A stretch of DNA of 64,000 nt from the NCBI GenBank assembly GCA_044220875.1, contig JBGAQH010000001.1, positions 496,001 to 560,000 on the forward strand. Direction: 5' to 3'. The DNA comes from JAEUIT01 sp044220875. Lineage in GTDB: Bacteria > Planctomycetota > Phycisphaerae > Phycisphaerales > SM1A02. Shown here in pieces: positions 60,869 through 64,000 of this stretch. Position numbers and translations under genes: made by a program. Position 1 is the first letter of the stretch; each line of letters starts with the position of its first letter. The notes beneath the pieces were generated by a model that was not told the DNA's origin, ran no database searches, and saw only the letters and a list, made by a program, of their open reading frames with translations.

Positions 60869-61576
60869 TCAGCCGTGCGCGACCGGCAGGGTCAGCATGA
60901 GCGCCAGCGTCGCGAGGTAGAGAAGGAGCGACGTGACGGCGAGCATGACTCGAATGCGCTGCGATGCGAGCGTGCCCCGGATGCCGCCGAAGAAGAGGAC
61001 CGGCGCGAACATGAGGGTGAGCAGGATGAAGGCTCCGGCGTTCTGGCCCGCGTCGCGAGCGGCGCTGGACTTCTCGCTGGCCTTCGTGCGAAGTTCCGAG
61101 GCACGGGCGGCCTCGTCGAGTAGGTACTCGGGACGCTGGAAGGGGCCGACGACCTTCGGATCGTCGAGGAATCCCTCGGCGAGGCTCACCTGAAGCGCCT
61201 TCTGGAGCTGCGGGCGCATGTGGGTGAAGAGGGCGTCGCGATCCGCATCCTTGTGGTCGCGCATCGCCTGCCAATAGGCCATCACGGCGACGGCATCGAA
61301 GGTCTGGTGCTCGAGCGCCGCGATCGTGCTCGCGGTCGCCTCCCGATCGAGTCGGTCTGCGGCGCCCTGGGCTGCACCCGAAACCCGGTTCCAGAGCGTC
61401 GCCTGATAGCCGCACCAGGTCGACGAGAGCGTCGCGAGCGAGAGCACGACGGCGACGAGCGGCTCCATCGCGCCGCGGCGGCGCCCGGCCTCGGACGCGG
61501 CCAGCAGGCGGCGGAGGATCTCGGAGTCGCTCGGCGATTCGTCGGACGGAGCGGATGAGGGTGCGTCGTCGCTCAT
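60869..61576 (-). CDS. Unknown membrane protein, three transmembrane segments
   Basis: 235 residues. An acidic N-terminus (SDDAPSSAPSDESPSDSE) precedes the first membrane segment (AVVLSLATLSSTWCGYQATLW). About 95 soluble helical residues with PFQRPEYLLDEAARASELRTKA follow, then two C-terminal segments (AFILLTLMFAPVLFFGGI; VMLAVTSLLLYLATLALML). Similar WCGYQA membrane proteins occur in many bacteria, with no known function. It lies 90 bp from the phosphatase gene on the same strand; they may be co-expressed. Confidence 0.72.
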   Translation of the reverse strand: MSDDAPSSAPSDESPSDSEILRRLLAASEAGRRRGAMEPLVAVVLSLATLSSTWCGYQATLWNRVSGAAQGAADRLDREATASTIAALEHQTFDAVAVMAYWQAMRDHKDADRDALFTHMRPQLQKALQVSLAEGFLDDPKVVGPFQRPEYLLDEAARASELRTKASEKSSAARDAGQNAGAFILLTLMFAPVLFFGGIRGTLASQRIRVMLAVTSLLLYLATLALMLTLPVAHG

Positions 61577-61810
61577 GGCGGTGCCGCGACCCGCTCGTTG
61601 GGGACGCAACGGCGACGGAGGATATCGAAGCGTCGCGGTGGTCGGATGCCTCGGGTCGGGCATCGCATTGGCGATGGAACGCGGTCCCGGCTCGTCCGCC
61701 TGAGCTCTGCACATGCGCCCACAAAATTCTTCTGGCCACTCAACCCCATTCTGGCGAGTCGCCCTGCGCCACGGTGTATACCTCCCACGTCCGCCGAAAG
61801 GAGTCGTGCG

Positions 61811-63124
61811 ATGAGTCTCTTGTTCTTGCGTCGCCTGTGGTGTCGGTTGCCGGTACGTTTGTGGCTTGGTTGGTGCGTTCTCCTCGTCACGGCCCTCGTC
61901 GCCCCGAGGGCCGATGCCACGGATCGGTTCTTTCCCGACCGGGTCGTGCTGTCGCCGAACCGAACGGTGCGCCTCGAGGCGAAAAGCCCCGACAACGTCG
62001 ATCGCCGGCCCTTCGCGCGCAACTTCGTCTACACGCTTCGGGACGTCGCAAGCGATGCCGTTCGGTGGACGCATGCGCAGGCCGAGGACGAGGGATCGCC
62101 GATGGAGCTCGTGGTGAGCGACCGCGGCGACGTTGCCGCGATCGTCGCCGGCGAAGAGCTGCTTCTCCTGTCGGGGCGCGACGGCACCGCGGTGCGCGGA
62201 CCGCGGATCCTCTCGTCCATCTCCGAAGAGGAGTCACGAACGTTTGTCAGCGAGACGACCGCCGGACCGCTATGGCGGGATCTCTCGGTCCTCCTCTTCT
62301 TCGACACGGCGTCGGCGTCGGCGGCGGGGGAAGGGCGCTATCTCGGGCTCCGCACGTTCTGGGAGCGGAGGCTGGTGTTCGATCTCGCCAACGGCGCGCT
62401 GGTCGACATCGGCGGCGCCGGCCGCGACCCAGCGGCGACCCCGACGGATGCGAAGCAAGCCGCGATCGTCGCGGCGCTCCTTGCGGCGGAGTCGTCGTGG
62501 GTGAAGGACGCGATCGGCTACGCGGCGAAGCACGATCCCTACTCGACGCTTCGTGGAGGAGACTACAGGTCGTTCCATGCGCTCCGGAGCGCCGTGCACG
62601 TGGCGGGGTGCCGCCGACTCAAGGAACTCATGCCGCAGCTTCGCGCACTCGAGGCGGCGACCTCACCCCAATCCGACGGAGTCGAATCGCTCCGCGCCAT
62701 GGTGCATCTGTCGCTGCGGCGAATGGGCGAGCTTCCGATGCTCCCGACCGGTCGCACGCTCGTCCCCTATCGCGCGACCGAGTCGGGATGGGTCCCGGAC
62801 CGCGAGGCCGCCATCGCGACCGCGATTCCCTTTCGCGACCGCGCGGCCCGCTCGGCGTCGATCAAGGAGGGGATGACGATCGAGGCGGTCGGATCGCTCA
62901 TCGGTCCGCCGGACGCCGAGTTCTACGACGCGACGCTGCGGGCCCATTGCGTCGACTGGGATCTCGACCGCGCCGCGGACGCTCCCGCCGACGCCGCGCC
63001 GGCAAGCACGCTGCGGATCGAGTTCGACCTGAACACGAATCGCGTGAAGACAATCCGCCGCTTCACGCCGGCACTCTGGATGAGCGGCTATGAGCGCGAA
63101 ATGGGCCGGCTCGCGTCACCGTAG
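61811..63124 (+). CDS. Unknown secreted protein
   Basis: 437 residues with a signal peptide (LWLGWCVLLVTALVAPRADA, cut before TDRFFPD). The first half reads like a beta-propeller or beta-sheet module (DRVVLSPNRTVRLEAKSPDN, VVSDRGDVAAIVAGEELLLLSGRDG). The second half is helical and ends with a segment SIKEGMTIEAVGSLIGPPDAEF...CVDWDLD...LRIEFD that resembles the SmpA/BamE-like lipoprotein fold (G...ev..llG.P). No catalytic motif recognised. AAAGGAG eight nt upstream fixes the start. Confidence 0.7.
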   Translation: MSLLFLRRLWCRLPVRLWLGWCVLLVTALVAPRADATDRFFPDRVVLSPNRTVRLEAKSPDNVDRRPFARNFVYTLRDVASDAVRWTHAQAEDEGSPMELVVSDRGDVAAIVAGEELLLLSGRDGTAVRGPRILSSISEEESRTFVSETTAGPLWRDLSVLLFFDTASASAAGEGRYLGLRTFWERRLVFDLANGALVDIGGAGRDPAATPTDAKQAAIVAALLAAESSWVKDAIGYAAKHDPYSTLRGGDYRSFHALRSAVHVAGCRRLKELMPQLRALEAATSPQSDGVESLRAMVHLSLRRMGELPMLPTGRTLVPYRATESGWVPDREAAIATAIPFRDRAARSASIKEGMTIEAVGSLIGPPDAEFYDATLRAHCVDWDLDRAADAPADAAPASTLRIEFDLNTNRVKTIRRFTPALWMSGYEREMGRLASP

Positions 63125-63173
63125 CGGGGCGATGTCTGGGCGGCGAGCGAGGCCGGGTTACGCTGCCGCGACC

Positions 63174-63455
63174 ATGGACGGGGTGCGTCGCATGTTGCGC
63201 TGGGTTGCCGTCGCCGTGTTTCTTGCGGGCGTCGCGCTTCTCTGCACCGGCGTCGAGCTTGTCGCAGGAAGCGGCCGGGCGGGCCCGACGGCCGAGCAGG
63301 ACGAGGTCATGCTCGACCATGGCGACGCGGCAGCGCCGACGGCCGTCGGGCTCCTCATCGCGTCGGGAACGTGCGGCATCGTCTCGATCGGCATTGCCAT
63401 GCTTGCCCGGCAGCCTCGCCAACACGGGGCGAACGGCAGCGCGCCGCGACCCTAA
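63174..63455 (+). CDS. Small membrane protein
   Basis: 93 residues with two hydrophobic segments (MLRWVAVAVFLAGVALLCTGVELVAG; AVGLLIASGTCGIVSIGIAMLA) separated by a charged loop (AEQDEVMLDHGDAA). No family recognised. The frame is open upstream to 63090, but ATG at 63174 gives a typical N-in membrane start. Its TAA stop (in CCTAAC) overlaps the position where the convergent glycosyltransferase would once have ended. Confidence 0.55.
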   Translation: MDGVRRMLRWVAVAVFLAGVALLCTGVELVAGSGRAGPTAEQDEVMLDHGDAAAPTAVGLLIASGTCGIVSIGIAMLARQPRQHGANGSAPRP

Positions 63456-63467
63456 CGTGTTGCGCGC

Positions 63468-63507
63468 GCCACCAGCGAAGCGATCAGGCCACCAGCGAAG
63501 CGATCAG
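63468..63507. repeat. Perfect 20-bp tandem duplication at the 3' end of the GT1 gene
   Basis: GCCACCAGCGAAGCGATCAG occurs twice, head to tail, without mismatch. The second copy (63488-63507) codes for the LIASLVA end of the glycosyltransferase on the minus strand; the first supplies the present TGA stop. Twenty is not a multiple of three, so the duplication shifted the frame. Confidence 0.95.
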
Positions 63508-64000
63508 ATCGGCAGCCCGCTCGCCGCCGTCCATGCCCGTCACGCGCGGCGCGAGAGCCGTCGCGGCGTCGGCGAAGCGGTTCGACGCGAGCAGCGTGCG
63601 CAGCGCGGTCGTGAGCCGAGCCGCGTTCACCCGTGCGAAGTGCAGCGTTTCGCCCGCTCCAAGCCGTCGCACGCGGGCCGCGTTGTCGTACTGGTCATGG
63701 GCCATCGGCGTGATCAGCGTCGGTCGTCCCGACGCGAGCCCCTGGGCGGTGGTGCCGGCGCCTCCGTGGTGGACGATGACGCTCGCTCTTGGAAAGACCA
63801 CCGAATAGGGCGCGTAGGCGACGGCCTTGATGCTCCCGTCGGCGGGGAGATTCGCCGGCGGCGGCTGATCCCGGCCGATCACGAGAAGTCCGCGGATCCC
63901 CAGCGCCGCGCACGCCCTCACCGCGTGTTCGTAGAACGCGCCCGAGGCGTGCACGCCAGTGGACCCAAGTGCGAAGACGGCGGGAGCGGCTCCCGCGTCG
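63484..64000 (-). CDS. C-terminal part of a family 1 (MGT/UGT-like) glycosyltransferase
   Basis: 172 codons of a gene that begins beyond the right edge. PAVFALGSTGVHASG is the start of the GT-B donor domain in UGT/MGT enzymes. ASVIVHHGGAGTTAQGLASGRPTLITPMAHDQYDNAARVRRLGAGETL is the nucleotide-sugar signature (HHGGAGT...G.P....P...DQ..NA.....G.G). Such enzymes transfer sugars to sterols, carotenoids, macrolides or rhamnolipid precursors. The end is altered by a 20-bp tandem duplication, which replaces an expected ...SLVARATR-stop with SLVA-stop. Confidence 0.88.
   Translation of the reverse strand, partial: DAGAAPAVFALGSTGVHASGAFYEHAVRACAALGIRGLLVIGRDQPPPANLPADGSIKAVAYAPYSVVFPRASVIVHHGGAGTTAQGLASGRPTLITPMAHDQYDNAARVRRLGAGETLHFARVNAARLTTALRTLLASNRFADAATALAPRVTGMDGGERAADLIASLVA

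Overview
The window is high-GC, gene-dense DNA that looks like a planctomycete, most likely of the Phycisphaerae type. Three things suggest this. Two secreted proteins end in a 'PTPG' plus hydrophobic plus Arg-rich sorting tail (planctomycete-style PEP-CTERM). A membrane protein carries an inserted CxxC...CxCPECG zinc ribbon. Flagellar, NDH-2 and CDP-sugar genes occur together with many 4-bp ATGA/GTGA gene overlaps. This placement is an inference; there is no rRNA in the window, and I found no tRNA or CRISPR array.

Layout. 1-6190: end fragment of a gene, pyroglutamyl peptidase, a swapped-order HldE-like heptose kinase/nucleotidyltransferase with two GT2 glycosyltransferases, and two tandem crotonase paralogs. 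6190-8350: two CACAGAG-rich inverted-repeat elements bracketing an aldo/keto reductase and a TylF-type methyltransferase. 8355-24788: a surface-glycan locus. It holds two PhyH dioxygenases, a four-gene plus-strand operon (radical SAM, methyltransferase, two glycosyltransferases), and an eight-gene minus-strand operon for a CDP-linked, C-methylated sugar (rfbF, rfbG, two C-methyltransferases, RmlC-like epimerase, SDR, CmcI-like methyltransferase, GT2). 25003-27066: cytidylate kinase, HD hydrolase, phosphoesterase.

27098-31135: flagellar basal-body operon (unknown small protein, flgF, flgG, flgA, flgH) behind a near-consensus sigma-54 promoter; flgM lies at 36426. 31460-42761: housekeeping genes (xerD, zwf, pgl, an AmpG-like MFS carrier, SPOR protein, holB, CYTH protein, ndh, CoA-binding protein, scpB and a detached atpC). 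43067-44784: two paralogous PEP-CTERM proteins. 44986-46068: tRNA-dihydrouridine synthase.

46098-56086: a long minus-strand run whose core (48573-53952) is an ebo cluster: small unknown protein, eboB, class-C26 glutamine amidotransferase, eboE, eboC (UbiA), eboF. It is followed by a large secreted alpha/beta hydrolase and preceded by a secreted M28-PDZ peptidase. In cyanobacteria ebo genes help move a precursor metabolite to the periplasm. Here there is no eboD, and an amidotransferase sits in the operon, so this is the best candidate for an undescribed system. 56420-64000: single-chain glycine dehydrogenase gcvP, a membrane SpoIIE/PP2C phosphatase, unknown membrane and secreted proteins, and a truncated GT1 glycosyltransferase whose 3' end carries a 20-bp tandem duplication.

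All assignments are from reading the sequence and remembered family motifs; nothing was searched.
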